Of a stretch of DNA of 42,137 bases, positions 33,597 through 42,137 are shown piece by piece. Position 1 is the first letter of the stretch. Each line of letters opens with the position of its first letter. The notes under the pieces were generated by a model. That model saw nothing but the letters and a program-made list of their open reading frames with translations, ran no database searches and had not been told where the DNA came from. The stretch is from positions 1 through 42,137 of the forward strand of contig CALCOY010000010.1 in assembly GCA_937897325.1 (NCBI GenBank). The letters run 5' to 3'. Position numbers and translations under genes: made by a program. This DNA comes from an uncultured Shimia sp. (GTDB lineage: Bacteria; Pseudomonadota; Alphaproteobacteria; Rhodobacterales; Rhodobacteraceae).

Positions 33597-35003
33597 ATGT
33601 CGCCGAAAACGCTTTATGACAAGATCTGGGATGCCCATGTCGCGCACGAGGCCGACGATGGCACCTGCCTGCTTTACATCGACCGCCACCTTGTTCACGA
33701 GGTCACGAGCCCGCAAGCCTTCGAAGGGCTGCGCATGGCCGGCCGGTCGGTGCGCGCACCCGACAAGACAATTGCCGTGCCCGATCACAACGTGCCCACG
33801 ACAGCGGGCCGCGAAGATCCGGCCAACATGACGGGGGACAGCGCCATTCAGGTGGCCGCCCTCGACAAGAATGCGCGTGATTTCGGCATTCACTATTACC
33901 CGGTGACGGATGTGCGTCAGGGGATCGTGCACATCGTGGGACCCGAACAGGGTTGGACGCTGCCGGGCATGACGGTCGTGTGCGGGGACAGCCACACGGC
34001 GACGCATGGGGCGTTCGGGTCGCTGGCGCACGGGATCGGAACGTCGGAGGTGGAGCATGTTCTGGCCACCCAAACGCTGATCCAGAAGAAATCGAAGAAC
34101 ATGAAGGTCGAGATCACGGGCACGCTGCGTCCGGGTGTGACCGCAAAGGACATAACCCTGAGCGTGATCGGCAAGACCGGAACGGCAGGCGGCACGGGCT
34201 ACGTGATCGAATATTGCGGCGAAGCGATCCGCGATCTTTCCATGGAAGGGCGCATGACCGTCTGCAACATGGCCATCGAAGGCGGTGCGCGGGCGGGCCT
34301 GATCGCACCGGATGAGAAGACCTATGAATACTGCAAAGGCCGACCGCACGCGCCCAAGGGTGCGCAATGGGAAGCGGCCATGGATTGGTGGAAGACGCTT
34401 TATTCCGACGATGATGCCCACTGGGACATGGTCGTGATGATCAAGGGCGAGGATATCGCGCCGGTTGTCACTTGGGGCACATCGCCCGAGGACGTGCTGC
34501 CCATCACGGCCAATGTGCCTGCCCCCGAGGACTTCAGCGGGGGCAAGGCAGATGCAGCCAAACGCTCACTCGACTATATGGGGCTTGCACCCGGCACGCC
34601 GCTTGAGGATGTGGCGATCGACACGGTGTTTATCGGCTCGTGTACGAATGGACGGATCGAGGATTTGCGGGCAGCAGCCGAGATCCTCCGGGGCAAGAAG
34701 ATCAAGGACGGGATGCGGGCAATGGTCGTGCCTGGATCGGGCCTTGTGCGCGCGCAGGCTGAGGAAGAGGGCCTTGCCGACATCTTCCGTGACGCAGGCT
34801 TCGAATGGCGCCTTGCCGGCTGTTCGATGTGCCTGGCGATGAACCCGGATCAACTGGAGCCGGGCGAACGATGTGCGGCGACCTCGAACCGCAATTTCGA
34901 GGGGCGACAGGGCCGGGGTGGCCGGACGCATCTCATGTCGCCAGCGATGGCCGCAGCAGCGGCTGTGACGGGCCGCTTGACGGATGTACGAGAGTTGATG
35001 TGA
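33597..35003 (+). CDS. leuC: 3-Isopropylmalate dehydratase large subunit LeuC
   Basis: With LeuD it isomerises 2-isopropylmalate to 3-isopropylmalate in leucine synthesis. It is an aconitase-type [4Fe-4S] enzyme whose cluster ligands are Cys349 (GSCTNGR) and Cys409 and Cys412 (CSMC). The N-terminal [11 protein letters not shown] and the [11 protein letters not shown] substrate loop are also typical. It has 468 residues, normal for the family. An AAGGA ribosome binding site precedes the ATG. Its TGA overlaps the GTG of the methyltransferase gene, so leuD is not directly next. Confidence 0.98.
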   Translation: MSPKTLYDKIWDAHVAHEADDGTCLLYIDRHLVHEVTSPQAFEGLRMAGRSVRAPDKTIAVPDHNVPTTAGREDPANMTGDSAIQVAALDKNARDFGIHYYPVTDVRQGIVHIVGPEQGWTLPGMTVVCGDSHTATHGAFGSLAHGIGTSEVEHVLATQTLIQKKSKNMKVEITGTLRPGVTAKDITLSVIGKTGTAGGTGYVIEYCGEAIRDLSMEGRMTVCNMAIEGGARAGLIAPDEKTYEYCKGRPHAPKGAQWEAAMDWWKTLYSDDDAHWDMVVMIKGEDIAPVVTWGTSPEDVLPITANVPAPEDFSGGKADAAKRSLDYMGLAPGTPLEDVAIDTVFIGSCTNGRIEDLRAAAEILRGKKIKDGMRAMVVPGSGLVRAQAEEEGLADIFRDAGFEWRLAGCSMCLAMNPDQLEPGERCAATSNRNFEGRQGRGGRTHLMSPAMAAAAAVTGRLTDVRELM

Positions 35004-35839
35004 CCCACACCTTCGACGGCATCTGTCCGATCTGCGAATACAAAACGCAGTTTCGGGCAGAGACGCCTTGGTATCGTGACTATCTTTTCTGTTCTCAGTG
35101 TCATTCGATCCCGCGCGAACGGGCTTTTGCCTACTGCCTGAAGACCTTCATTCCGAATTGGCGGTCGATGGTGCTGCACGAATGCTCGCCCGAAGACCGG
35201 GGGATTTCGGCCAGGATGCGGCGCGAGGCAAAGCAGTATATCGGCTCGCATTTCTTTGCGGATGTCCCGCGGGGACAGATGCACAAAGGGTATCGGTCCG
35301 AAAACCTGGAGGCGCTGACATTTGACGACAATTCCATCGACATTCACTGTCATCTTGATGTGCTGGAGCATGTGAACCGGCCGGACCTTTGCTTTGCCGA
35401 GATGCACCGGACGCTGCGCCCGGGCGGGCATATCATCTTCACGACGCCGATCATCGCGGGCAAGTTGAAGACCGAACGCAAGGCGACGATCGACGAGAAC
35501 GGCGTGACATTTTTCGGCGAGCCGGAGTATCACGGCAATCCGATCGATGCAGAAGGTTCACCCGTTACATTCCACTACGGAAGCGATCTGGCGGACCTGA
35601 TCCTGTCCTGGATCCCCGGCGCCTCGGTCCGGATGATCACGCTGAATGATCAGGGGATCGGGGTTCTGGGCGCCTATCGTGAGGTCTTTGTCGTCACCAC
35701 ACCAGGAGGCACCCAGCCGAGCCTCATCCGCCGCCTTTCCATGCGACTGGACCGGTTGCGTGGCAATGGCATGAGAAAGTTCCTGCGCCAGCAAAAGATG
35801 AAACAGATGATACGTGGTAAGGTCGGGCGGCCAGCATAA
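35000..35839 (+). CDS. Class I SAM-dependent methyltransferase with N-terminal zinc ribbon
   Basis: A 279-residue protein. The N-terminus has two CxxC pairs (CPIC and CSQC, residues about 9-12 and 31-34) forming a probable zinc ribbon. A divergent Rossmann methyltransferase domain follows, with [11 protein letters not shown]-like and [15 protein letters not shown] motifs, the latter diagnostic of class I enzymes. The C-terminus is basic. Proteins of this layout are common near glycan genes, but the substrate is unknown. It starts at GTG 35000, overlapping the leuC stop (GTGA). The frame is open further upstream inside leuC, but there it runs antiparallel to no homology. Confidence 0.85.
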   Translation: MTHTFDGICPICEYKTQFRAETPWYRDYLFCSQCHSIPRERAFAYCLKTFIPNWRSMVLHECSPEDRGISARMRREAKQYIGSHFFADVPRGQMHKGYRSENLEALTFDDNSIDIHCHLDVLEHVNRPDLCFAEMHRTLRPGGHIIFTTPIIAGKLKTERKATIDENGVTFFGEPEYHGNPIDAEGSPVTFHYGSDLADLILSWIPGASVRMITLNDQGIGVLGAYREVFVVTTPGGTQPSLIRRLSMRLDRLRGNGMRKFLRQQKMKQMIRGKVGRPA

Positions 35840-35902
35840 GACGCCCCTTGCCACATCGCAGGGTCCCGGATGGGATCCGCCCAGAGCCTGAAAGGACCAG
35901 CC

Positions 35903-36508
35903 ATGGATAAGTTCACCACATTGACCGGGGTCGCGGCCCCCATGCCCCTGATCAACGTCGACACGGACATGATCATTCCAAAACAATTTCTGAAAACCAT
36001 CAAGCGGTCGGGTCTGGGCAAGAACCTCTTCGACGAGATGCGCTTTGATGACGACGGGGCCGAGATCCCGGATTTCGTCCTGAACAAACCGCAATATCGT
36101 AGCGCCGAGATCCTGGTCGCCGGGGACAATTTCGGCTGCGGCTCCAGCCGGGAGCATGCACCCTGGGCGATCAAGGATTTCGGCATCCGCTGCGTGATTG
36201 CCCCCAGTTTTGCGGATATCTTCTTCAACAACTGCTTCAAAAACGGCATCCTGCCGATCGCCCTGCCGCAGGAGACGGTCGACATCCTGATGAAGGACGC
36301 CGAGAAGGGATCGAACGCGCGGATGACAATTGATCTTGAGGCGCAAACGATCACGACATCCGAAGGCGAGGCGATCACGTTCGAGGTCGACCCGTTCAAG
36401 AAGCACTGCCTTCTGGAGGGACTTGATGATATCGGGCTGACGATGGAAAAATCGACGAATATCGATTCGTTTGAAAGTAGTGCCGCGCAGAGCAGACCCT
36501 GGGTTTAG
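35903..36508 (+). CDS. leuD: 3-Isopropylmalate dehydratase small subunit LeuD
   Basis: Small (swivel-domain) subunit that completes the active site of isopropylmalate isomerase with LeuC. The 201 residues contain the [14 protein letters not shown] start region, [16 protein letters not shown] with the substrate-binding arginine, and [16 protein letters not shown] 35903 has GAAAGGA upstream. It follows the methyltransferase gene by 63 nt and is probably on the leuC transcript. Confidence 0.97.
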   Translation: MDKFTTLTGVAAPMPLINVDTDMIIPKQFLKTIKRSGLGKNLFDEMRFDDDGAEIPDFVLNKPQYRSAEILVAGDNFGCGSSREHAPWAIKDFGIRCVIAPSFADIFFNNCFKNGILPIALPQETVDILMKDAEKGSNARMTIDLEAQTITTSEGEAITFEVDPFKKHCLLEGLDDIGLTMEKSTNIDSFESSAAQSRPWV

Positions 36509-36819
36509 GTAGAATCCATCGGATCGATTTACGCAACAATTGGGCAATCGCCTGGAACCAGTGACCACAAGATATGGTTTGGCAGGATCGACAATACTAG
36601 ATCTTGTGGCATGCCTTATTTTCGCCCCAGAAATGATGCACAAAGGCACCAACCCCACCCACAAATTGCCGCCACACCCGGGCAGTCTTCATCAAAGACT
36701 TGAGCAGACCGGTGACTGGCGGCACTTATTGGGGTAAGAGCCAGACGTCGAAATCCGGAACATCGAGTAACTGCGATAGCTGCGGCGTACTAAGTGGCCG
36801 GTTTGAGGGGATTGGGACA
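36509..36819. other. Gene-free gap after leuD with a 9-bp inverted repeat
   Basis: I see no gene in these 311 bases. They hold a perfect 9-bp inverted repeat (CCACAAGAT, 36565-36573, and ATCTTGTGG, 36601-36609) with a 27-nt spacer. A short T-rich stretch follows about 6 nt later, so a poor terminator for leuD is possible. An open frame from 36700 joins the downstream membrane protein, but its first 40 residues are unlike protein. Confidence 0.4.
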
Positions 36820-37659
36820 TTGATAGCTCGTGTGACAGGTGCTGCGACGCGCGGAGTGTTGGTGGCCATCGTGATCGCCACACCCGCATTGCTGCTGCCC
36901 GGCGTAGAACGAGACAGCACCCAGATCACTGTCCTGATTGCACTGCTCGCAGCCTTCCTGACATTTGTGGAATACAACTCTATCAGCCCGAGCATTGTTG
37001 AGTTTCGCGATGCGCCGCCCTTCAACCGCCTGCGCTTTGTCTCCCTGTTCGTGACAGTGTTCCTGCTGACAGCGATTTTCCGAGGTGAAACGGACCCGAC
37101 CCTGTTGACGCGGGCGTTGGGGTCATTGGGCACCATCCTCGGCAATGCGATTGACTTCCCTTATTCACCGGTGCGGCTTGTGGTACTGATGCTGCCCGAA
37201 GATGCGCCCTACACAGTTGTGCATTCGGTTCGGACGTCGGCGGGGATTGCCTATGCGACATCGCTTGTTGCGATGACAGCGTTCCTTGTCCTCGTCCGGA
37301 TTCTTGGTTGGCCGACACGGCACAAAGCCTTCAACGTATGGGTCAACCTGCCCCTCTTTGACCCGACATCCGGAGGTGACGTGCTGTACCGCTTGCAGCG
37401 GGACGCAAGGATTAATATCGCGCTTGGGTTCCTTTTACCTTTCCTTATCCCGGCGGTGGTTAAAGCGGCGGCGGACCTGATCCAACCGATCACGCTAGAG
37501 AACCCGCAAACCCTGATCTGGACGATGAGTGCATGGGCCTTCCTTCCCGCCAGTATGATTATGCGAGGGATCGCCATGCATCGGATCGCGGACATGATCG
37601 AAGATCAGCGTCGCCGGGCCTACGCAAACGCGCAGGATGGAGACTTGCAAGCCGCCTGA
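36820..37659 (+). CDS. Integral membrane protein of unknown function
   Basis: A protein of about 279 residues, with roughly five hydrophobic helices (around 8-28, 33-50, 70-88, 145-165 and 215-260). I do not recognise the family. The start is uncertain. TTG 36820 gives a compact N-terminus preceded by GAGGGG; TTG 36700 is also in frame but adds a low-complexity stretch. It overlaps or abuts the downstream exported nuclease-fold gene, whose reading frame begins within it, suggesting joint expression. It lies between leuD and leuB but has no evident part in leucine synthesis. Confidence 0.65.
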   Translation: MIARVTGAATRGVLVAIVIATPALLLPGVERDSTQITVLIALLAAFLTFVEYNSISPSIVEFRDAPPFNRLRFVSLFVTVFLLTAIFRGETDPTLLTRALGSLGTILGNAIDFPYSPVRLVVLMLPEDAPYTVVHSVRTSAGIAYATSLVAMTAFLVLVRILGWPTRHKAFNVWVNLPLFDPTSGGDVLYRLQRDARINIALGFLLPFLIPAVVKAAADLIQPITLENPQTLIWTMSAWAFLPASMIMRGIAMHRIADMIEDQRRRAYANAQDGDLQAA

Positions 37660-38687
37660 TTGCAGTCGGGCTTGCTTTGCTGATTCCCACCCTTTCGGCC
37701 AATGCAGACGGTACGTTCCGCGTGGCGACCTTCAATGCTGAGCTGAAGCGCAAAGGCCCTGGGCTGCTGTTTCGGGACCTTCTGAAAGGCGAAGATCCAC
37801 AGATCGACGCGGTTTTGTCTGTTCTGCGCAAAGCGGACGCCGACATCGTCGCCCTGCAAAGCTTTGACTATGATCTGAACCGGCGCGCCCTGGCGCTGTT
37901 TGCGGAGCGGGCCGGGTATCCCTTCAGTTTTGCACGAAAGCCCAATACAGGGCAGCCTACGGGTTTGGATCTGGATCTGGATGGCCGCCTGGGGGGACCT
38001 GCGGATGCGCAGGGCTTTGGGTACTTCAGCGGTCAGGGGGGCATGGCCGTTCTGTCTCGGTTCGAGATACTTGAGGCAGAGGTGCAGGATTTCTCGGGTC
38101 TCTTATGGCGCGATCTGCCCGGTGCTTTGCGACCGACAGCCCATGACGGCGCGCCCTATCCCAGTCAAGCCGCCTTTGAGACCCAAAGGCTGTCGACGAC
38201 AGGACATTGGATTGTGCCTATCGTCCTGCCCGATGGGCAACGCATCGACTTGATGACATTCCATGCCACCCCCCCGGTTTTCGACGGGCCGGAGGATCAC
38301 AACGGCAAGCGCAACCATGATGAGATCCGGTTCTGGCAGCTTTACCTCGATGGATCTTTCGGTTCCGGCGTCAGCGACAAGTTTGTCCTTGCGGGTGACG
38401 CCAACCTCGATCCATCCCACAGCGATGGAAGAAGAGAGGCGATCCGCAACCTTCTGGCCGACCCCCGACTTCGGGATGTCCAGCCTATGGGGGCGCATGG
38501 CACGGACAGTGTCGACTGGACAGATGTGGATGCGGGCATCCTTCGGGTGGATTATGTCCTGCCATCCTCGGACTGGATCGTTGAAGGCAGTGGCGTTCTT
38601 TGGCCGGATGAGGGCGATCCTTTCCTTGAGACCGTGAAACAGGCCAGCCGCCATCGTGTTGTCTGGGTCGATCTTCGGCTGCCTTGA
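37533..38687 (+). CDS. Exported endonuclease/exonuclease/phosphatase-fold protein
   Basis: A metal-dependent phosphoesterase of the EEP superfamily (DNase I/sphingomyelinase fold). Motifs in order: RVATFNAEL (metal-binding Asn), [11 protein letters not shown] where the usual Glu of LQE is Gln-Ser, [26 protein letters not shown] (Asn/Asp pair) and a C-terminal RVDYVLPS with [10 protein letters not shown] (catalytic His). A hydrophobic signal ([17 protein letters not shown]) lies about 40 residues after the only ATG at 37533. The true start may therefore be a non-ATG codon nearer 37656, overlapping the previous stop. Substrate unknown: nucleic acid or a phosphodiester. Confidence 0.8.
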   Translation: MGLPSRQYDYARDRHASDRGHDRRSASPGLRKRAGWRLASRLIAVGLALLIPTLSANADGTFRVATFNAELKRKGPGLLFRDLLKGEDPQIDAVLSVLRKADADIVALQSFDYDLNRRALALFAERAGYPFSFARKPNTGQPTGLDLDLDGRLGGPADAQGFGYFSGQGGMAVLSRFEILEAEVQDFSGLLWRDLPGALRPTAHDGAPYPSQAAFETQRLSTTGHWIVPIVLPDGQRIDLMTFHATPPVFDGPEDHNGKRNHDEIRFWQLYLDGSFGSGVSDKFVLAGDANLDPSHSDGRREAIRNLLADPRLRDVQPMGAHGTDSVDWTDVDAGILRVDYVLPSSDWIVEGSGVLWPDEGDPFLETVKQASRHRVVWVDLRLP

Positions 38688-38742
38688 CCCCCTGCCTCCT
38701 CCGGGATACGCCGCACGTGGACAGCCCCGAAGGAGATTGCGC

Positions 38743-39849
38743 ATGTCGAACCCGTCACTTTTGATCCTGCCTGGCGACGGGATCGGCCCCGAGGTCATGG
38801 CCGAGGTCAAACGGATCATCGACTGGATGGGCACCAAGCGCGGGATCACCTTCGACGTAAGCGAGGATCTGGTGGGGGGATGTGCCTATGACGCCCATGG
38901 CACGCCGCTGCATGATGACACGATGGCCAAAGCGCAAGAGGTTGACGCGGTTCTGTTGGGCGCTGTGGGCGGGCCGAAATACGACGACCTCGATTTCAGC
39001 GTGAAACCAGAGCGCGGATTGCTGCGCCTGCGCAAAGAGATGGACCTGTTTTCCAATCTGCGACCCGCTCAGTGCTTCGACGCGCTGGCGGACTTTTCGT
39101 CCCTGAAAAAGGACGTGGTCGCTGGGCTTGATATAATGATCATCCGCGAGCTGACGTCGGGTGTCTATTTCGGAGAGCCGCGCGGCATCTTCGAGGAAGG
39201 CAATGAACGCGTGGGGATCAATACGCAGCGCTACACAGAGTCAGAGATCGACCGGGTGGCCCGCTCCGCCTTTGAGCTGGCACGCAAACGGACGGGCAAG
39301 GTCTGCTCGATGGAGAAGGCCAATGTCATGGAAAGCGGCATCCTCTGGCGCGAGGTTGTGCAGAAGGTGCGCGATGAGGATTACCGCGATATCGAGTTGA
39401 GCCACATGTACGCGGATGCAGGCGCCATGCAGTTGACCCGCTGGCCAAAGCAGTTTGATGTCATAGTGACCGACAACCTGTTTGGGGATCTTCTGTCTGA
39501 TCTTGCCGCGATGCTGACCGGGTCATTGGGCATGTTGCCGTCTGCATCGCTGGGCGCACCGATGACGAATGGCCGACCCAAGGCGCTTTATGAGCCGGTC
39601 CATGGCTCTGCCCCGGACATTGCAGGCCAGGGCAAGGCCAACCCGATTGCCTGCGTCCTCAGCTTTGCGATGGCATTGCGGTATTCCTTCGACATGGGCG
39701 AAGAGGCGACCCGCGTCGAAAAAGCGGTCGAGACGGTTTTGGCCCAGGGTTTACGCACGGCCGATTTGCTGGGCGAAGAGGGCGCCACGCCGGTCTCGAC
39801 CAGCGGCATGGGGGATGCTATCCTGGCGGGCCTGGATCAATCCATCTGA
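38743..39849 (+). CDS. leuB: 3-Isopropylmalate dehydrogenase LeuB
   Basis: NAD-dependent oxidative decarboxylase giving 2-oxoisocaproate in leucine synthesis. The 368 residues show the start [14 protein letters not shown], the [14 protein letters not shown] substrate loop, KANVMESG with the catalytic Lys, [20 protein letters not shown] with the metal-binding aspartates, and the [15 protein letters not shown]-specific region. AAGGAG sits 7 nt before ATG 38743. It follows the exported phosphoesterase gene by 55 nt. Confidence 0.98.
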   Translation: MSNPSLLILPGDGIGPEVMAEVKRIIDWMGTKRGITFDVSEDLVGGCAYDAHGTPLHDDTMAKAQEVDAVLLGAVGGPKYDDLDFSVKPERGLLRLRKEMDLFSNLRPAQCFDALADFSSLKKDVVAGLDIMIIRELTSGVYFGEPRGIFEEGNERVGINTQRYTESEIDRVARSAFELARKRTGKVCSMEKANVMESGILWREVVQKVRDEDYRDIELSHMYADAGAMQLTRWPKQFDVIVTDNLFGDLLSDLAAMLTGSLGMLPSASLGAPMTNGRPKALYEPVHGSAPDIAGQGKANPIACVLSFAMALRYSFDMGEEATRVEKAVETVLAQGLRTADLLGEEGATPVSTSGMGDAILAGLDQSI

Positions 39850-39915
39850 GCCGTTCAGACAGTCTTCATTCCTCTGGATTAGACCCAAGTCATTCCACTG
39901 GCTTGGATTTGGTCC

Positions 39916-40542
39916 GTGTCCGAAGATTTTGACATCTACAGCGACCCGCTCGTTGTCATTCAGGAAGCCCTGTTTCCCGCGCTCAGGGTCACGTCGGGCG
40001 CGATCCTTGCATTGGCCACGGGCCGATCTTTCGACAAGGGCCCCGTTACCGCGGCCTTGAACGAAGCCGAAACCATGTTGCGCACGGGCATCGCGCAGAA
40101 CTTCGACCCTGTTGGCCTCGCATTGTCTGAAAACGATCAGGCCCGGTGCAAAGCAGCTGCCGACATCGCTTCGGAGATGCAGCAATGCATCGAAGACGGG
40201 GAGCGGACCCCGGACGAGATTGCGCGGATCGAAGGCAAGATGCGCGACCGGTTCGAGCCGGCGATCAACGAAGTGGTGAATATCTGCCGCACCACATTCA
40301 TCGGCGCAGTCTATTCGCATCAGGACAAATTGTCCCAACAGACAGAAGAGGCGTTGGGGGCCTTGGATCAGATCAGCCGCCAGATCAACTTCATCGCGAT
40401 CAATGCCTCGATTGAGGCGGCGCGCGTCGGAGATGCCGGGCGTGGCTTCACGGTGATCAGTTCCGAAATCCGCTCGCTTGCGCAGCAGGCCGAAACGACG
40501 ACTCAACGCCTGGGCGAGATACTGGACCGCAAAAGCCATTGA
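39916..40542 (+). CDS. Second short soluble chemoreceptor-like signalling protein
   Basis: A 208-residue helical protein with no signal peptide or membrane helix. The C-terminus carries a receptor hairpin tip (ISRQINFIAINASIEAARVG, then DAGRGFTVISSEIRSLAQQ), closer to the consensus than the one encoded at 32615. The N-terminal 140 residues are unassigned. It starts with GTG after a GGATTTGG stretch. The coiled coil ends shortly after the tip, so only part of one receptor hairpin is present. It is transcribed on its own, 66 nt after leuB. Confidence 0.82.
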   Translation: MSEDFDIYSDPLVVIQEALFPALRVTSGAILALATGRSFDKGPVTAALNEAETMLRTGIAQNFDPVGLALSENDQARCKAAADIASEMQQCIEDGERTPDEIARIEGKMRDRFEPAINEVVNICRTTFIGAVYSHQDKLSQQTEEALGALDQISRQINFIAINASIEAARVGDAGRGFTVISSEIRSLAQQAETTTQRLGEILDRKSH

Positions 40543-40695
40543 TCTTGAAAAGACGCGGGAACGCTCGGACGGCCGGGTTCGCCTGCTCAAAGCTGCCATG
40601 CAAAAAAGACGGCTTGAACAATTGGTATGACCCCGGCACACCCAGGATAGACGACACAGCGCGTCATTCCTTGTTCACGCGTGGGATCACCGGCC

Positions 40696-41655
40696 ATGAC
40701 AAAGCCTTCCTCCGGCCCGCTGAGAGGGGCACTCTTTTCTCTGGGAGCATTCGGGCTTTTTGCAACGCATGACGTGATAATCAAGTTTCTGGGGGGCACA
40801 TACACCCCGTTCCAGATCATCTTTTTTTCGACGCTCATGTCGTTTCCGCTGACCACTATGATGCTGATGCGGGATCCTGCCCGCGAGAACCTCCGTCCGG
40901 TTCATCCCTGGTGGACGGCGCTGCGCACCGGCTGCGCAGTGATCGCAACCATGTGTGCGTTCTATGCGTTCTCGACGCTGCCGCTGGCGCAGACCTACGC
41001 GATCCTCTTTGCAATGCCCCTGATCATCACGGTGCTGTCGATCCCCGTGTTGAATGAAAAGGTCGGCTGGCGGCGCTGGATCGCCGTCATTGTGGGTCTG
41101 TCGGGCGTGATCGTGGTTCTGCGCCCTGGCACAACGGACTTGCAGCTTGGGCACCTTGCTGCACTTGCTGCGGCCTGTTTCAGTGCAACCGCGAGTGTGA
41201 TTGTGCGTAAGATCGGGCGGGATGAACGCAGTGTGGTGCTGATCCTTTATCCCATCGTGGCAAGTTTTGTTCTGATGGCCGTGCTGATGCCAGCGGACTA
41301 CCAGCCGATGCCAATCCTGGATCTTGGAGCCGTGGCGCTGATATCTGTGCTGGGCTTTTCTGCAGGGCTGATGCTGATTGCGGCCTACAAGAACGCAGAG
41401 GCCGCGATCGTGGCACCGATGCAGTACAGTCAGATCATCTGGGCCACGTTGTTCGGCTATGTCCTTTTTGACGAAACGGTCGATGGGATGACCTTTGTAG
41501 GCGCGGGCGTCATTATCGCGTCCGGCCTCTACATTGTTTTCCGGGAAAGCGTCGGCGGAGGATCAGCCAACACGCCCGTTCTGCGCACCAGATCCCGCGG
41601 GTATGGATCATCCTTTCGGATCTCGCCCTATCTGCGGAAATGGTCCGAAAAGTAG
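40696..41655 (+). CDS. EamA-family (DMT) transporter
   Basis: A 319-residue inner-membrane protein with ten hydrophobic helices in two EamA repeats (ALFSLGAFGLFATHDVIIK at the start; AAIVAPMQYSQIIWATLFGY in the second repeat) and a basic C-terminal tail of about 35 residues. The substrate is unknown. It is not closely similar to the EamA protein encoded at 24491. ATG 40696 is preferred over an in-frame start at 40681 because homology begins there. An inverted repeat lies after the stop. Confidence 0.9.
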   Translation: MTKPSSGPLRGALFSLGAFGLFATHDVIIKFLGGTYTPFQIIFFSTLMSFPLTTMMLMRDPARENLRPVHPWWTALRTGCAVIATMCAFYAFSTLPLAQTYAILFAMPLIITVLSIPVLNEKVGWRRWIAVIVGLSGVIVVLRPGTTDLQLGHLAALAAACFSATASVIVRKIGRDERSVVLILYPIVASFVLMAVLMPADYQPMPILDLGAVALISVLGFSAGLMLIAAYKNAEAAIVAPMQYSQIIWATLFGYVLFDETVDGMTFVGAGVIIASGLYIVFRESVGGGSANTPVLRTRSRGYGSSFRISPYLRKWSEK

Positions 41656-41703
41656 CGACCTGCAAACAAGCAGGAGGGAAGACTGGCAGGGTGGCGAACC
41701 CGC

Positions 41704-41748
41704 TTCGACCTGATCGTCCGGGAACCGAGAAAAAACCACCAGGTCGAA
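41704..41748. repeat. 9-bp inverted repeat after the second EamA gene
   Basis: TTCGACCTG (41704-41712) and CAGGTCGAA (41740-41748) are perfect complements separated by 27 nt. No T run of useful length follows, so it is a poor terminator. It may bind a regulator or be incidental. Confidence 0.5.
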
Positions 41749-41814
41749 AATAGACGCAACCTGTGATGATGCTCTGCTATCATTATGTCTAAACCATCAA
41801 ATGTGGGAAACGGA

Positions 41815-42127
41815 ATGGATATTCCTGAGTTCCTCAATGCGCTGCCAAACGAAACCTTGCAGATCATTTCTCTGATATTTTTTATTGTTGGTTTTTTGGC
41901 TTACTTCACTAAACGGAATTCTGGCGAGATCATGGAGTCGGGATGTATTGACGGACTCGAACGGTTACATAGCGTCAGCACCCAAGCGCACATTCATTGC
42001 TGTTGAAGCAAATTCCGAAAAAACCATTCACCGCGGTTTTCAGTTTCTGGACTGCCCGGAAATTGGTGAAATTGCCATTGGGCTTAGCACCTTTATTTGT
42101 CAGGGGGTTTGGAGGGTCCATTTTTGA
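41815..42127 (+). pseudogene. Small membrane-protein gene, probably frameshifted and cut by the terminal repeat
   Basis: From ATG 41815 a 63-residue frame encodes MDIPEFLNALPNETLQ and a transmembrane helix (IISLIFFIVGFLAYF), then loses its protein-like character near 41930. A second frame continues with plausible protein (SNGYIASAPKRTFIAVEAN, then a GFQFLDCPEIGEIAIG region) until it enters the terminal repeat at 42085. This looks like one gene with a frameshift whose end is replaced by the repeat. The 41656-41784 gap has only an inverted repeat. I do not recognise the protein. Two short independent genes cannot be excluded. Confidence 0.35.
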
Positions 42128-42137
42128 CGGGTCTTGC
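42085..42137. repeat. Right terminal inverted repeat (53 nt)
   Basis: Exact reverse complement of bases 2-54. Similarity begins with TAGCACC in both copies and runs to the last base of the window. Outside that point the two flanks are unrelated. The 53-nt length is close to a common assembler k-mer, which fits a contig ending in a repeat. Confidence 0.85.

Noticed and set aside
1-42137. tRNA, rRNA, CRISPR array, restriction or toxin–antitoxin system, prophage
   Set aside because: No T-loop consensus, spaced direct repeats, phage structural genes, methylase/nuclease pairs or typical toxin pairs were seen on either strand.

Overview
The window looks like chromosomal DNA from an alphaproteobacterium of the Rhodobacterales (Roseobacter/Rhodobacter type). 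This rests on high GC content, the uppP–gltD–gltB neighbourhood, leuC/leuD/leuB spread over one locus, the protein sequences, and many ATGA/GTGA stop–start overlaps. It is probably one whole contig of a draft assembly: a 53-nt sequence at the left end (2-54) returns as its exact reverse complement at the right end (42085-42137), as expected when a contig stops inside copies of one repeat. No rRNA, tRNA, CRISPR array, prophage or complete transposase gene is visible.

Layout. (1) 1-8.5 kb: uppP (minus), then gltD, a GFA/CENP-V zinc protein, a secreted protein of unknown function and gltB (plus). The last three genes are joined by 4-nt overlaps. (2) 8.5-12.2 kb: a small HTH-like protein, an SGNH hydrolase, mtgA, a glutathione transferase and queG. 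(3) 12.2-14.2 kb: a decayed stretch with the remains of a DUF1328 membrane protein and of a 2-oxoglutarate/Fe(II) oxygenase, followed by an intact short-chain dehydrogenase. (4) 14.2-15.8 kb: msrA and msrB (overlapping) and, divergently, an exported glutathione peroxidase, making a small oxidative-damage group. (5) 15.8-24.0 kb, all minus: an exopolysaccharide locus with a GT4 glycosyltransferase, an NAD-dependent epimerase, a monotopic phosphoglycosyl transferase, a membrane nucleotide-sugar 4,6-dehydratase (WbpM/PglF type), a YjbH-like outer-membrane protein, a YjbF-like lipoprotein and a YjbE-like small exported protein. (6) 24.0-30.6 kb: a thioredoxin-fold protein with only one active-site cysteine, an EamA transporter, a ClpP-type protease, Hsp20 with a likely heat-shock promoter, two overlapping trypsin-fold proteins of which one has lost its catalytic residues, a DUF599 membrane protein, a small secreted protein, rlmH and rsfS. 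(7) 30.6-33.4 kb: a gene-free stretch rich in dyads and a possible pseudoknot, an MscS channel, and a short soluble chemoreceptor-like protein. (8) 33.6-39.9 kb: leuC, a zinc-ribbon methyltransferase, leuD, a membrane protein, an exported endonuclease/exonuclease/phosphatase-fold protein and leuB. (9) 39.9-42.1 kb: a second short soluble chemoreceptor-like protein, a second EamA transporter and a broken small gene running into the terminal repeat.

Most of the window is ordinary core genome. The points most worth a second look are the structured gene-free region upstream of rsfS (30576-31053), the protease/pseudoprotease pair (26800-28397), the two membrane-free chemoreceptor-signalling proteins, the operator-like palindrome inside the exopolysaccharide locus, the two pseudogenes near 12.3-13.0 kb, and the inverted terminal repeats.
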